Notes: a model not told the origin generated them from the sequence alone. Numbered from the stretch's first letter, positions 1 through 8,958 are shown. The stretch: DNA of 64,000 nucleotides from TK10-74A sp965263065 (GCA_965263065.1 CBDHGH010000003.1:1550001-1614000), one strand, 5' to 3'. Program-made: numbers and translations.

Positions 1-1
1 C

Positions 2-265
2 TCAGCCCCACACCACGCCGGCGACCACGATCGCTCCGACCGCGATCGTCAGGAATAGCGCTGTCTGCGCAAGCATCAGCTTGAGCATCCAGTTCTGGAG
101 CATCGCGGTTTGGAGTGCGAGCTTCGCGTCCAGGTTTGCGTTCGTCGCCAAGTCGTCCCGAGAGTCCTCGACGACCTCCACGACCGCCTGGGCCTGCTCT
201 TGCGTGTGCCCGTGGCTGCTGAGAAAACCGATCGCACGCACGGGGTTGAATGCCATCTGGACCAC
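2..265 (-). CDS. Small coiled-coil membrane protein, DUF1640/CCDC90-like
   Basis: An 87-residue protein that starts at GTG; an ATG three codons later (254-256) is an equally possible start. The layout is a short N-terminal helix, an acidic coiled-coil stretch containing the phrase ATNANLDAKL, and one hydrophobic C-terminal segment (about residues 64-86) that should anchor it in the membrane. This architecture and the wording 'EQAQAVVEVVED...LATNANLDAKL' resemble the DUF1640 (CCDC90-like) family, whose bacterial members have no settled function. The stop codon lies at the very edge of the window, so the downstream context is unseen. Family assignment is by recognition only. Confidence 0.65.
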   Translation of the reverse strand: MVQMAFNPVRAIGFLSSHGHTQEQAQAVVEVVEDSRDDLATNANLDAKLALQTAMLQNWMLKLMLAQTALFLTIAVGAIVVAGVVWG

Positions 266-358
266 CAGCCGCCCGCTCTCCGGCGGCCGCTACGCAGAAC
301 GCGCCCTCATGCGACATGCTAGCAGGCTGCCCACCGGGCCAAGTTGACGGCGCAGTGC

Positions 359-1438
359 TCAGTCAAACATCAGCACCGTCCGCGCGACCTCCCGCTGCCG
401 GATCGACTCGAACGCGTCGTTCAGGTCCTCCAGCCGGCCGCGCTTGGTCACCATCTCGTCCAGCTTCAGCCGGCCCTGGCGGTAGAACTCGATGTAGTTC
501 GGCATGTCGATCTTGAAGTGGTTCGATCCCAGCGCGGAGCCCACCAGCGTCCGCTGGTACAGCCAGTCGGCCGGGATCTCGAGCTTCTCGCCCAGCGGGA
601 CCATCCCGATCGACGTCGTCATGCCCCCGTTGCGGATCGACTGGAAGGCCTGCTCCACCGTGCGCTTCAGCCCGATCGCCTCGAACGAGAAGTCCACGCC
701 CGCGCCGCCCGTCAGATCGCGGATCTGCTCCACCGGGTCCCCCGCCGAGGCATCGACGCTGTGCGTGGCGCCCAGGTCGCGCGCCGTGCGCAGCTTGTGC
801 TCTTCCACGTCCACGGCGATGATCATCCGCGCCCCCGCGATGCGTGCGCCCTGAATCACCGAGAGGCCCACGCCGCCCGCGCCGTACACGGCGACCGTCG
901 AGCCGGGCGTGACGCGGGCCGTGTTCAGCGCCGCACCCACCCCCGTCGTCACGCCGCAGCCGATCAGCGCCGCCACCTCGAACGGCACGTCCTTGTCGAT
1001 CCGCACCACCCCGCTCTCGTGCAGGAGCATCTGCTCCGCGTACCCCCCGACCTCCGCGAACTGCGCCACCGCCTGCCCGTCCAGCGAGAGTCGCGGCGGC
1101 TCCTCCGGCGAGCGCACCGGGCGGTTCATGCAGATGTACGTCTCGCCGGTCAGACACCGATCGCAGCGCCCGCAGTAGACCGACAGGCAGGCGATGATGT
1201 GATCCCCCGGCGCGACCTCGGTCACGTTCGGGCCCACGGCCTCCACGACGCCCGCCGCCTCGTGCCCCAGGATCGCCGGGCCTTCCAGTGGCCACAGCCC
1301 ATCGACGAAGTGCAGGTCGGAGTGGCAGACGCCGCTGGCCGCCGTGCGCACGAGCACCTCGCGCCCAATTGGCTCCGCGATCTCGACCTCCTGGAAGACC
1401 TGCTCCTCGTGTGGTGCGCGGTAGACGGCGGCTCGCAT
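359..1438 (-). CDS. Zinc-dependent alcohol dehydrogenase (MDR), tandem copy 1
   Basis: A 359-residue medium-chain dehydrogenase expected to oxidise an alcohol or hydroxymethyl-thiol adduct with NAD(P). Catalytic zinc ligands are visible as Cys38, His59-Glu60 and Cys161; the structural zinc lobe is Cys89, Cys92, Cys95 and Cys103; the Rossmann motif GAGGVG lies at 186-191 and an acidic residue follows (VDVEEHK), favouring NAD. The layout resembles class III/mycothiol-type dehydrogenases, but the substrate cannot be read. The start is set by GGGAG seven bases before ATG. It is about 84% identical, by my count, to the next gene upstream (1622-2701), so this is a tandem duplication. Probably the last gene of the minus-strand run that begins at 6592. 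Confidence 0.93.
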   Translation of the reverse strand: MRAAVYRAPHEEQVFQEVEIAEPIGREVLVRTAASGVCHSDLHFVDGLWPLEGPAILGHEAAGVVEAVGPNVTEVAPGDHIIACLSVYCGRCDRCLTGETYICMNRPVRSPEEPPRLSLDGQAVAQFAEVGGYAEQMLLHESGVVRIDKDVPFEVAALIGCGVTTGVGAALNTARVTPGSTVAVYGAGGVGLSVIQGARIAGARMIIAVDVEEHKLRTARDLGATHSVDASAGDPVEQIRDLTGGAGVDFSFEAIGLKRTVEQAFQSIRNGGMTTSIGMVPLGEKLEIPADWLYQRTLVGSALGSNHFKIDMPNYIEFYRQGRLKLDEMVTKRGRLEDLNDAFESIRQREVARTVLMFD

Positions 1439-1621
1439 TGATCTGCTCCCTCAACTGACCCGCGCGCCATCCTGGCCCGCGGGGGCCGCAGGCTAGCAGA
1501 GTCAAGCGCCCCCGCGCGAGACTGCGAGCGTCGCGTCGGCCCGTCGATCACGCCGTCCACGTCGCGGCCGTCATGGCCGCGGGATGCCCGCTTGGGCGTG
1601 CAGCCGCGCGCTCGGTCGGCG

Positions 1622-2701
1622 TCAGTCGAACATCAGGACGGTCCGTGCGACCTCCCGCCGCCGGATCGACTCCAACGCGTTGTTCAGGTCCTCCAGCCGG
1701 CCGCGCCTGGTCACCATCTCGTCCAGCTTCAGCCGCCCCTGGCGGTAGAACTCGATGTACTTCGGCGTGTCGACCTTGAAGTGGTTCGAGCCCAGCGCGG
1801 AGCCCACCAGCGTTCGCTGGAACAGCCACTCGGCCGAGATCTCAAGCTTCTCGTCCAGCTCGATCCCCCCGATCGCCGTCGTCATGCCGCCGTTCCGGAT
1901 CGAGTCGCAGGCCTGTTGCAGCGTGCGCTTGAGCCCGATCGCCTCGAACGAGAAGTCCACGCCCTGGCCGCCCGTCAGATCGCGGATCTGCTCAACCGGG
2001 TCCCCCGCCGAGGCGTCGATGCCGTGCGTGGCGCCCAGGTCGCGCGCCGTGCGCAGCTTGTGCTCCTCCACATCCACGGCGATGATCATCCGCGCTCCCG
2101 CGATGCGCGCGCCCTGCATCGCCGAGAGGCCCACCCCGCCCGCGCCGTACACGGCGACCGTCGAGCCGGGCGTGACGCGGGCCGTGTTCAGCGCCGCGCC
2201 CATCCCCGTCGTCACGCCGCAGCCGATCAGCGCCGCCGCGTCGAACGGCACGTCCGTGTCGATCCGCACCACCCCGCTCTCGTGCAGGAGCATCTGCTCC
2301 GCGAACCCGCCGACGTTCTCGAACTGCACCACCGGCTCCCCGTTCAGCGAGAGTCGCGGCGGCTCCTCCGGCGAGCGCGCCGGCCGGTCCATGCAGAGGA
2401 ACGTCTCGCCGGTCAGACACCGGTCGCAGCGCCCGCAGAAGGCCGACAGGCAGGCGATGACGTGATCGCCGGGCGCGACCTCGGTCACGTTCGGCCCCAC
2501 CGCCTCCACGACGCCCGCCGACTCGTGTCCCAGGACCGCCGGAGCCTCCAGCGGCATGAGCCCATCGACGAATTTCAGGTCGGAATGGCAGACGCCGGCG
2601 GCCGCGGTGCGCACGAGCACCTCGTACCCGATCGGGTCCGCGATATCGACGTCCTCGAACGACTGCTCCTGGTGCGGTCCGTGATAGACGGCGGCTCGCA
2701 T
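1622..2701 (-). CDS. Zinc-dependent alcohol dehydrogenase (MDR), tandem copy 2
   Basis: A 359-residue paralogue of the neighbour at 359-1438, with all catalytic and structural zinc ligands conserved in the same positions and the same GAGGVG nucleotide-binding loop. The reading frame runs open 16 codons further upstream, but AAGGAG seven bases before the ATG at 2701 and the exact match of the paralogue's N-terminus (MRAAVY) fix this start. Differences between copies cluster in the N-terminal 20 residues, around 118-128 and around 260-280, which line the substrate side in this family, so the copies may have different substrates. It lies 63 bases downstream of the flavin halogenase gene and is probably cotranscribed with it. 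Confidence 0.93.
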   Translation of the reverse strand: MRAAVYHGPHQEQSFEDVDIADPIGYEVLVRTAAAGVCHSDLKFVDGLMPLEAPAVLGHESAGVVEAVGPNVTEVAPGDHVIACLSAFCGRCDRCLTGETFLCMDRPARSPEEPPRLSLNGEPVVQFENVGGFAEQMLLHESGVVRIDTDVPFDAAALIGCGVTTGMGAALNTARVTPGSTVAVYGAGGVGLSAMQGARIAGARMIIAVDVEEHKLRTARDLGATHGIDASAGDPVEQIRDLTGGQGVDFSFEAIGLKRTLQQACDSIRNGGMTTAIGGIELDEKLEISAEWLFQRTLVGSALGSNHFKVDTPKYIEFYRQGRLKLDEMVTRRGRLEDLNNALESIRRREVARTVLMFD

Positions 2702-2764
2702 TGATGTGCTCCTTCGGCTGACCCGCGCGCGCTGTCGGCCCGCAGGCACCGTAGGCTAGCAGAC

Positions 2765-4426
2765 TCAGGCGCCCCCGCGCGAGACCCCGAGCGCCGCATC
2801 GAACCCGTCGATCGCGCCGTCCACGTAGAGGATGCCGAGCGTCGTGAGGAGCGGCGCTCCGAGCTGCCCGGCCCGATCCGCGGGCAGATCCGCGACGACC
2901 GCCTCCAACGCCTCCCCGACGCTGCGCCGTCCGTCCAGCGCCGTCACCAGCCGGACGACGAGGGCGCTGATCGGCGTCCCTTCGGGGCGATTCCCGGTGA
3001 TCAACACGTCGCCCCAGACGAACTCGCCGCCCTCCAAGACCGGCTTGCGCTCGACCCGCACCCCCTCCGACGGGCGGGCGATCGTCGTCAGCAGCGCTGC
3101 CGGTGGACGCCCCCCGGCCAGCGCCCCGTCCCACGCCCGACGGCGTGCCGCCCGCTCCGACTCCAGCGCGCGCACGTCGCCCGCGAAGCCCGCCGGGGCG
3201 TCGCCGCGCTCCAGCACGACCCGCTCGTAGCCCTGCGGGGGCTGGCCCGCCACGGCCCGCACGAAGGCCTCACGCGGCGTGCTGGCGCCGTAGTCGCCGA
3301 CGATCTTGCGCGCCTCCCAGAAGTACGACTCGACGGAGCGGTTGCTGGCGTAGAAGAGCCGCGCCAGCTCGCGGAAGTGCCCGTACTGCTGCAGATAGAG
3401 CTCGGCATAGACGGCCGCCGCAGCGGCTCCCATCTCGGGGCGGCGCAGCGACGTCGTCACGTAGGCTGCCGCCAGCACCGCCGACGACAGCGCCAGGTGC
3501 ACGCCCGACGAGAACAGCGGGTCGACGAAGCAGGCGGCGTCGCCGACGAGCACGTGCGCCTCGCCCGCCAGCCGCTCGGCGACGTACGACCAGTCGCGCG
3601 CGACGTGCGGCCCGTCCACGCGCGTGCCCGTGGCGAGCATCGCCGCCGTGCGCGGGGCCAGCCCCAGTTGCGCTGCGTAGAACCCCTCCGTCCCCAGCTC
3701 GGCGATGCCGCGCTGCCCCCGCGTGCTATCGACGACGGCGCCCACGCTGCTGCGTCCGCCGGCCAGGGGGATCGTCCAGCACCAGCCGTCGGTCGTGGAC
3801 TCGATGAAGATGTTGCCCGCGTCGGGCGGGGGCAGGTGGGTGGCGCCCTCGTAGTAGGCGTAGACGGCCAGGTTGCGGAAGGCGTCGTCGTAGCGGCGCA
3901 GCGATTGTGCCCGCGCGATCAGCCCCGCCTGCCCGCTGGCGTCGACGACGAAGCGCGCCCGCTCCTCCCCGGCGTCGGCGGCTTCACCGGCGATGCGGAC
4001 GCCGGCTGCGCGCTCCCCATCGAACAGCACCTCGGTGACGCGGCAGCCCTCGCGCACCTCGACGCCGGCGGCGCGCGCGTTGTCGAGCAGCAACTGATCG
4101 AAGCGCGGGCGCCAGACTTGGTAGGCGTGCGGATGGGTGCGGTTCGTCTCGCGGAAGTACCACGACCACGGGGCCGTGTCGCGGCCCCAGACCATCGTCG
4201 CGCCGGGCTTCTCGACGAAGCCCTCGCGCTCGACCGCCTCCAGCACGCCCAGCATGTCGAGGATCGGCAGCGACGCGGGCAGCAGCGATTCGCCCACGTG
4301 CGCCCGCGGGAAGCGCTCGCGCTCGCAGCACAGCACCCGCCAGCCCTGCCGCGCCAGCAGCGTGGCCGTCGCGGCGCCGCCCGGCCCGCCCCCAACGACG
4401 ATCACGTCCCAGGGGTCGCGGGGCAC
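2765..4426 (-). CDS. FAD-dependent halogenase, phenolic (PltA/CmlS-like) type
   Basis: A 553-residue flavoprotein. FAD-binding GGGPGG is at 12-17; the VGESLLP segment at 44-50 and Lys73 in the 'EKPGATMVWG' stretch match the position of the catalytic lysine of flavin-dependent halogenases; the halogenase signature WxWxIP is present as WCWTIP at 215-220; FVDPLFSSGVHLA follows in the FAD-binding C-terminal part. A C-terminal domain of about 100 residues (LDGRRSVGEALEAV) resembles the helical/winged extension of phenolic halogenases. The family uses FADH2, O2 and halide to form a lysine chloramine. It needs a partner flavin reductase, and none is obvious here. It lies 37 bases downstream of the luciferase-like gene. 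A non-halogenating monooxygenase remains possible, but both key motifs are intact. Confidence 0.8.
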   Translation of the reverse strand: MPRDPWDVIVVGGGPGGAATATLLARQGWRVLCCERERFPRAHVGESLLPASLPILDMLGVLEAVEREGFVEKPGATMVWGRDTAPWSWYFRETNRTHPHAYQVWRPRFDQLLLDNARAAGVEVREGCRVTEVLFDGERAAGVRIAGEAADAGEERARFVVDASGQAGLIARAQSLRRYDDAFRNLAVYAYYEGATHLPPPDAGNIFIESTTDGWCWTIPLAGGRSSVGAVVDSTRGQRGIAELGTEGFYAAQLGLAPRTAAMLATGTRVDGPHVARDWSYVAERLAGEAHVLVGDAACFVDPLFSSGVHLALSSAVLAAAYVTTSLRRPEMGAAAAAVYAELYLQQYGHFRELARLFYASNRSVESYFWEARKIVGDYGASTPREAFVRAVAGQPPQGYERVVLERGDAPAGFAGDVRALESERAARRRAWDGALAGGRPPAALLTTIARPSEGVRVERKPVLEGGEFVWGDVLITGNRPEGTPISALVVRLVTALDGRRSVGEALEAVVADLPADRAGQLGAPLLTTLGILYVDGAIDGFDAALGVSRGGA

Positions 4427-4463
4427 GGCGGCGTGGGGAACAGCGGCCTGGGGGCGCTGGGCG

Positions 4464-5780
4464 CTAGGCGCCGGCGTCCGCCGCGACGGGCTGCAGCGTC
4501 GTCGGGTCCATCTCGAACGGGCCCTGCAGGTCCAACTCCTTGCCGATCTCCCGCACCGCGGGGATGACTTCCTCGCCCATCAGCCGCAGCGAGCGCATGG
4601 AATCTTCGTGGGTCATGGCGCCGTCGCCGTCCCAGAAGAAGATCGACCCCGGCCGCAGCGTCTCCAGCACGTGCCGCACCCTGGGGATCACGGTCTTGGG
4701 CGTGCCGGTGATGATCGTGTAGCGCTCCTTCTGCGACTGGTAGGCGCCGAACGGGTCGCCGACGTCCACCTTGTCCAGTTCCGACTGCGTGGCGGTCCCG
4801 CCGCCGAGCTTGACGTGGTCGTCGGCCCGGCCGCGGGACTGGAGGGCGGCGAAGCTGGAGATGGTGGGCAGCACCTGCGTGCGGGAGGTCAGGCCCGGCA
4901 GGTTCTGCAGGTTGCTGAGCACCGTGCCCTGGTTGCCCTCCAGGAAGGGGTTGCTGGGCCCCTGGACGTACTTGCGGCCCACCTCGTCGGCGAGCTCGTC
5001 GGTCTCGTCCACGTGCACCTTGAAGAGATAGCCGTGGTGCTGGGTGCCGGCCTCGTAGCCGCGCTCCCGCGCCTGCTCGTCGTAGTACTCGAACGACTTC
5101 TTCGTCGGCTCGAGGTCCGTCGCCAGCATGATGTACGGGTAGCGATGCTTCGCCGCCCAATCGACGGTGTTGCGGGAGAGGATGCCGGGGATCCAGATCG
5201 GCGGGTGCGGATCCTGGTAGGGGCGCGCCCACGGGTTCACGTAGCGGAACTGGTAGTGCTCGCCCTCCCAGCGCCAGGGACCGGGCGTCGTCCAGGCCTT
5301 GACGATGAAGTCGTGCGCCTCCTGGAAGCGCTCCCAGTTGTACGGCGACTGCGCGTTGTGGGCCACGCTCTCCCGGCCCGTGCCGCGCACCCAGCCGGTG
5401 ACCAGCCGTCCGCGGGAGATCATGTCGATCTCCGCCAGCTCCTCGGCCAGCCACAGCGGGTCGTCCCAGATCGGCAGCACGTTGCCCAGTAGCACGATCT
5501 TGGCCCGCTTGGTGATCCGCGCCAGGATCGCCGCTTCCACGTTCATCACCCCGCCCATGCAGAACGGCGTGCTGTGGTGCTCGTTGAGCATCAGGCCGTC
5601 GAAGCCCATCTCCTCGGCGTAGAGCTTCTCGTCGAGGTAGCGGTTGTACAGGTCGGCGCCCAGCTTGGGGTCGTAGTCGGCGTTCGACATCGACAAGTCG
5701 GTGATCTCCCGGCCGGTCGATCCGAACCAGCCGGAACGCTCGTCCTGATAGGGGCGTTCGGTGAAGTAGCCAATGAACAT
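4464..5780 (-). CDS. LLM-class flavin-dependent oxidoreductase (luciferase-like)
   Basis: A 438-residue bacterial-luciferase-like TIM-barrel monooxygenase, longer than the usual 330-360 residues of the class. Recognisable parts are the N-terminal 'GFDGLMLNEHH' segment, where the His pair is conserved, 'ILARITKRAKIVLLGNVLP', 'LAEIDMISRGRLVTGWVRG' and 'RPYQDPHPPIWIPG'. The family oxidises small organics with reduced FMN or F420 and O2; the substrate is unknown. The frame continues far upstream but MFIGYF is the natural N-terminus, and the hydrolase-like gene ends 23 bases upstream, so the two are cotranscribed. Pairing with a hydrolase-fold protein and a flavin halogenase suggests one oxidative pathway. 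Confidence 0.9.
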   Translation of the reverse strand: MFIGYFTERPYQDERSGWFGSTGREITDLSMSNADYDPKLGADLYNRYLDEKLYAEEMGFDGLMLNEHHSTPFCMGGVMNVEAAILARITKRAKIVLLGNVLPIWDDPLWLAEELAEIDMISRGRLVTGWVRGTGRESVAHNAQSPYNWERFQEAHDFIVKAWTTPGPWRWEGEHYQFRYVNPWARPYQDPHPPIWIPGILSRNTVDWAAKHRYPYIMLATDLEPTKKSFEYYDEQARERGYEAGTQHHGYLFKVHVDETDELADEVGRKYVQGPSNPFLEGNQGTVLSNLQNLPGLTSRTQVLPTISSFAALQSRGRADDHVKLGGGTATQSELDKVDVGDPFGAYQSQKERYTIITGTPKTVIPRVRHVLETLRPGSIFFWDGDGAMTHEDSMRSLRLMGEEVIPAVREIGKELDLQGPFEMDPTTLQPVAADAGA

Positions 5781-5803
5781 TGCAGGGGCCTCTCGACCGC
5801 GGG

Positions 5804-6592
5804 CTACGCGCCCGCGAATTCCGTGATCAGCGACGCCAGCGTATCCGGCGCTTCCAACTCGACGAGGTGACCGGCGCCCGGCACGATCTCCAGCCGGGCG
5901 TTGGGCAGCGCGGCCTCGTACTGCCGGCCGCAGTCCAGGGGCACGACGCGGTCCTCCGCTCCCCAGACCAGCAGCGTTGGCACGTCCACCTCGGGCAGCA
6001 GCGGCGCCAACTGACGGTTGAACATCCACGGCTTCCAGGTGACGCGGCTGGTCATCTCGCGGCTGAAGTCCCAGAGCTCCTTGTGCTCCTTCGACCCGTC
6101 GGCGCCGAAGAACTCCTCGAAGCCGGCCGTGTCGTGGAAGCCCTCCTTCACGTAGTCGCTGAACGTGAAGAAGATGTGGTCGGCGATCTCGCCCTCGTCC
6201 GGCTTGAGGCCGGCCGCCCCCACGAGCACGAGGCCGCGCAGCGCCGAGGGGTTCATCGTCGCCAACTCCGCGGCCACCCAGCCGCCGAAGCCGTGCCCGA
6301 TCAGCAGCGTGGGCTCCACGTCCAGCTTCGCGATGGCGCGACCCACCAGCAGCGCGATGTCGCGCGGATGCCGCGCCCAGCCCGGCCGCTCCGACTGCCC
6401 GTAGCCGGGCATGTCGGGGGCGGAGACGTGCAGATGCTCGGCCAGACGCTCGTGCAGCGGCAGCCAGCCCAGCGGCCCCGTCGAGTGGTGCAGCCATACG
6501 GCGCTGGCTCCGTCGCCCCCCTGGATCACGCGCATCGAGAGGCCGGCCACGGAGACCGTGCATTCGCTGAATGTCTGCTGGGTCGTGGTCAC
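5804..6592 (-). CDS. Alpha/beta-hydrolase-fold protein lacking the nucleophile
   Basis: A 262-residue alpha/beta-hydrolase. The start is GTG at 6592, five bases after GGAGG. The oxyanion region is HHSTGPLG; the acid is Asp214 (WGAEDRVVP) and the base His242 (GAGHLVE). The nucleophile elbow, normally G-x-S-x-G, reads G-H-G-F-G with Gly101 where serine is expected (GGC codon; AGC would be Ser). Asp and His of the triad are kept. The fold is certain, but classical ester or epoxide hydrolysis is doubtful; lyase or cofactor-independent chemistry, or a recent inactivating change, are alternatives. First gene of the minus-strand run, 23 bases upstream of the luciferase-like monooxygenase. Confidence 0.88.
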   Translation of the reverse strand: MTTTQQTFSECTVSVAGLSMRVIQGGDGASAVWLHHSTGPLGWLPLHERLAEHLHVSAPDMPGYGQSERPGWARHPRDIALLVGRAIAKLDVEPTLLIGHGFGGWVAAELATMNPSALRGLVLVGAAGLKPDEGEIADHIFFTFSDYVKEGFHDTAGFEEFFGADGSKEHKELWDFSREMTSRVTWKPWMFNRQLAPLLPEVDVPTLLVWGAEDRVVPLDCGRQYEAALPNARLEIVPGAGHLVELEAPDTLASLITEFAGA

Positions 6593-6881
6593 GCATGCCT
6601 CCGTCGGTGCGTCCCGCGGGCCGTCCCCGACGAGCGCCGATCGTTCCCGCGTGCGGGCCCGCGGGCGATTGGGGGAGATCGTAGTCGTGCCATCGGCCTT
6701 TGCATACCCCCGAGCGATCGCGCGGCGCTCCCTTCCGGGCGAGCGTGCCGCCGCGATCGACCCCGGCCCGTGGGGCGATCGGCCGGCGAGTTCGCCGGTC
6801 CGCCGGCATCGTCGAGCACGACTGGCGGGATTGGCGCTACCCTGCCCCCACGCACGCGCGCCTCGACGAAGGGATGCAGCC
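6593..6881. promoter_or_regulatory. Divergent intergenic region
   Basis: 289 bases separate the minus-strand hydrolase/monooxygenase run from the plus-strand monooxygenase run. It contains no convincing gene. A -10-like TACCCT lies at about 6837-6842 for the plus-strand gene, whose ribosome site AAGGGA lies 8 bases before its ATG. I could not place a clear -35. Confidence 0.4.
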
Positions 6882-7751
6882 ATGCGCCTCGGTGCCGTCC
6901 TGCCCACCACGGAGATCGGATCGGACCCGGCGGCGCTGCGGGACTTCGCTCAGGCCGTCGAGGCCCTGGGCTTCTCCCAGCTCCTCCTCTACGACCACGT
7001 CCTCGGCGCCGATCCCGATCGCCCCGGCGGCTGGCAGGGCCCCTACACCATCGCCCACCCCTTCCACGAGGTCTTCGTCACCATCGCCCATCTGGCCGCC
7101 GTGACCAGCACGCTCGAATTCGCGACCTGCGTGCTGGTCCTGCCGCAGCGGCAGACGGCGCTCGTCGCCAAGCAGGCGGCGCAGATCGCGGTCCTCTCGG
7201 GCGACCGCTTCCGGCTCGGAATCGGCAGCGGCTGGAATCACGTCGAGTACGAGGCCCTGGACCAGAACTTCCACAACCGCGGGCGACGTCAGGAGGAACA
7301 GGTGGCCCTGATGCGGCGCCTCTGGAGCGAGCCCGTCGTCGACTTCCAGGGCGAGTTCCACACCGTCTCCAGGGCCGGCATCGACCCGCGCCCGCGCCGG
7401 CCCATCCCCGTCTGGTTCGGGGGCAGCGCCGAGCCCCAGCTCAAGCGCGCCGCCCGCATCGGCGACGGCTGGTTCCCCGTCTCGCCGCCCACCCCGGAGG
7501 CCGCCGCCCAGGCCGATCGCATCCGCGGCTACCTCCGCGACGCGGGACGCTCGCCGGACGATTTCGGCCTCGGCCCGCAATCGCAGTTCCGGGGCGGCAA
7601 CCCCGACCTCTGGCGGTCCCACGCCCAGCGCTGGCGGGAGATCGGCGCCACGGAGATCTCCGTCGCCACGATGAACGCCGGCCTGCGCGATGCCGACGCC
7701 CACATCGACGCCGTGCGGCAGTACAAGGCCGCCGTCCAGCCTGACCCGTAA
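6882..7751 (+). CDS. LLM-class F420/FMN-dependent oxidoreductase
   Basis: A 289-residue luciferase-like enzyme of the short, F420-dependent subfamily: MRLGAVLPTTEIG at the N-terminus, 'LGFSQLLLYDHVLG', 'TCVLVLPQRQTALVAKQAAQIAVLSGDRFRLGIGSGWN' in pieces typical of the TIGR03619-like group, and 'PIPVWFGGSAEPQLKRAARIGDGW'. The product is predicted to reduce or oxygenate a small organic with a deazaflavin or flavin. The start follows AAGGGATGCAGCC. It is only distantly similar to the monooxygenase at 4464-5780. It heads a plus-strand group with a serine hydrolase and a crotonase, so a ring-cleavage or side-chain degradation role is conceivable. Confidence 0.9.
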   Translation: MRLGAVLPTTEIGSDPAALRDFAQAVEALGFSQLLLYDHVLGADPDRPGGWQGPYTIAHPFHEVFVTIAHLAAVTSTLEFATCVLVLPQRQTALVAKQAAQIAVLSGDRFRLGIGSGWNHVEYEALDQNFHNRGRRQEEQVALMRRLWSEPVVDFQGEFHTVSRAGIDPRPRRPIPVWFGGSAEPQLKRAARIGDGWFPVSPPTPEAAAQADRIRGYLRDAGRSPDDFGLGPQSQFRGGNPDLWRSHAQRWREIGATEISVATMNAGLRDADAHIDAVRQYKAAVQPDP

Positions 7752-7769
7752 CACCCCGCCTGCTAGCCT
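7741..7769 (+). promoter_or_regulatory. Candidate promoter CTGACC-N17-TAGCCT
   Basis: CTGACC (7741-7746, 4/6 to TTGACA) and TAGCCT (7764-7769, 3/6 to TATAAT) are separated by exactly 17 bases and lie 38 bases upstream of the serine hydrolase start at 7807. The element GCTAGCCT recurs upstream of other genes in the window. Confidence 0.4.
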
Positions 7770-7806
7770 CGCTCGACCGACCGCTGCATTTCGAGAGAGG
7801 CATGCG

Positions 7807-8934
7807 ATGGAGATCCACGGCACCTATGCCGACGCGTTCCGCCCCGTGCGCGACCGCTTCGAGCAGAACTTCCTCGACGGGCTGGAGGCCGGCGCATCCG
7901 TCGCCGCGACCGTCGACGGCGCCCCCGTCGTCGACCTCTGGGCCGGGGAGGCCGGGCCCGACGGCGCGCCCTGGCAGCGGGATACCATTGCCAACGTCTG
8001 GTCGTCCACCAAGACGATGGCCGCCGTCTGCATGCTCATGCTCGCCGACCGCGGCCTGCTCGACTTCGACGCACCCGTCGCCGACTACTGGCCGGAGTTC
8101 GCCCAGAACGGCAAGCAGGGCGTCCTCGTCCGGCACGTGATGAGCCACAGCGCCGGCCTCTCCGGCTTCGACCCGCCGACCAGGCTCGCAGACCTCTACG
8201 ACCGCCGCGGCGTCGCCGCCTCGCTGGCCCGGCAAGCGCCCTGGTGGGAGCCGGGCACGGCCTCCGGCTACCACGCGATCACGCAGGGGCAGCTGCAGGG
8301 CGAGATCCTGGAGCGCATCACCGGCGTCTCGCTGGGCACGTTCTTTCGCCGCGAGGTCGCCGAACCGCTTGGCGCCGACTTCCACATCGGCCTCGACGCC
8401 GCGCACGACGGCCGCGTCGCGGAACTGATCCCGCCCGCCCCGGACCCCGGCATGGAGGAACTCGACCCCAACTCCATCGCCGCCCGCACCATGGCCAGTT
8501 GCCCCCTGGACGCCACCGTGACCCGCACCCGCGCCTGGCGCGCCGCCGAGATCCCGGCCGCCGGGGGCACCGGCAACGCCCGCTCCATCGCCCGCGTCCA
8601 CTCGGCTCTGGCCTGCGGCGGCGCCGTCGACGGCGTGCGCCTCATGTCGCCGGAGACCGTCGAGCGCGTGCTGGACGTCCAGACCGACGGCGTCGATCTG
8701 GTGCTGGGCAAGCACGTCACGTTCGGCATCGGCTTCGCCACCTACATGCAGGACGCCGTCGCGCCGCCCAACCCGCGCCACTTCCGCTGGGGCGGCTGGG
8801 GCGGCTCCATCGTCGTCGTCGACCTCGACGCACGGGTCTCCATCGCCTACGTGATGAACCGCATGATGAGCGGTGCGCTCGGCGATACCCGTGGCGGCGA
8901 CATCCTCCGCGCCGTCTACGAATCGATCGGCTAG
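7807..8934 (+). CDS. Serine hydrolase, beta-lactamase/EstB family
   Basis: A 375-residue protein of the class C beta-lactamase/penicillin-binding fold, most like EstB-type esterases. The catalytic SxxK is S66-S-T-K69; the tyrosine motif appears as Y-H-A in the segment SGYHAITQGQL; the third motif is the WGGWGGS run near the C-terminus. There is no signal peptide, so a cytoplasmic esterase or lactonase is likelier than a beta-lactamase. The ATG at 7807 follows GAGAGG at good spacing and sits 55 bases after the monooxygenase gene; the crotonase follows after 24 bases, so the three probably form an operon. Confidence 0.9.
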   Translation: MEIHGTYADAFRPVRDRFEQNFLDGLEAGASVAATVDGAPVVDLWAGEAGPDGAPWQRDTIANVWSSTKTMAAVCMLMLADRGLLDFDAPVADYWPEFAQNGKQGVLVRHVMSHSAGLSGFDPPTRLADLYDRRGVAASLARQAPWWEPGTASGYHAITQGQLQGEILERITGVSLGTFFRREVAEPLGADFHIGLDAAHDGRVAELIPPAPDPGMEELDPNSIAARTMASCPLDATVTRTRAWRAAEIPAAGGTGNARSIARVHSALACGGAVDGVRLMSPETVERVLDVQTDGVDLVLGKHVTFGIGFATYMQDAVAPPNPRHFRWGGWGGSIVVVDLDARVSIAYVMNRMMSGALGDTRGGDILRAVYESIG

Positions 8935-8958
8935 CGGCAGGCGGGACGGAGGTCCGGC

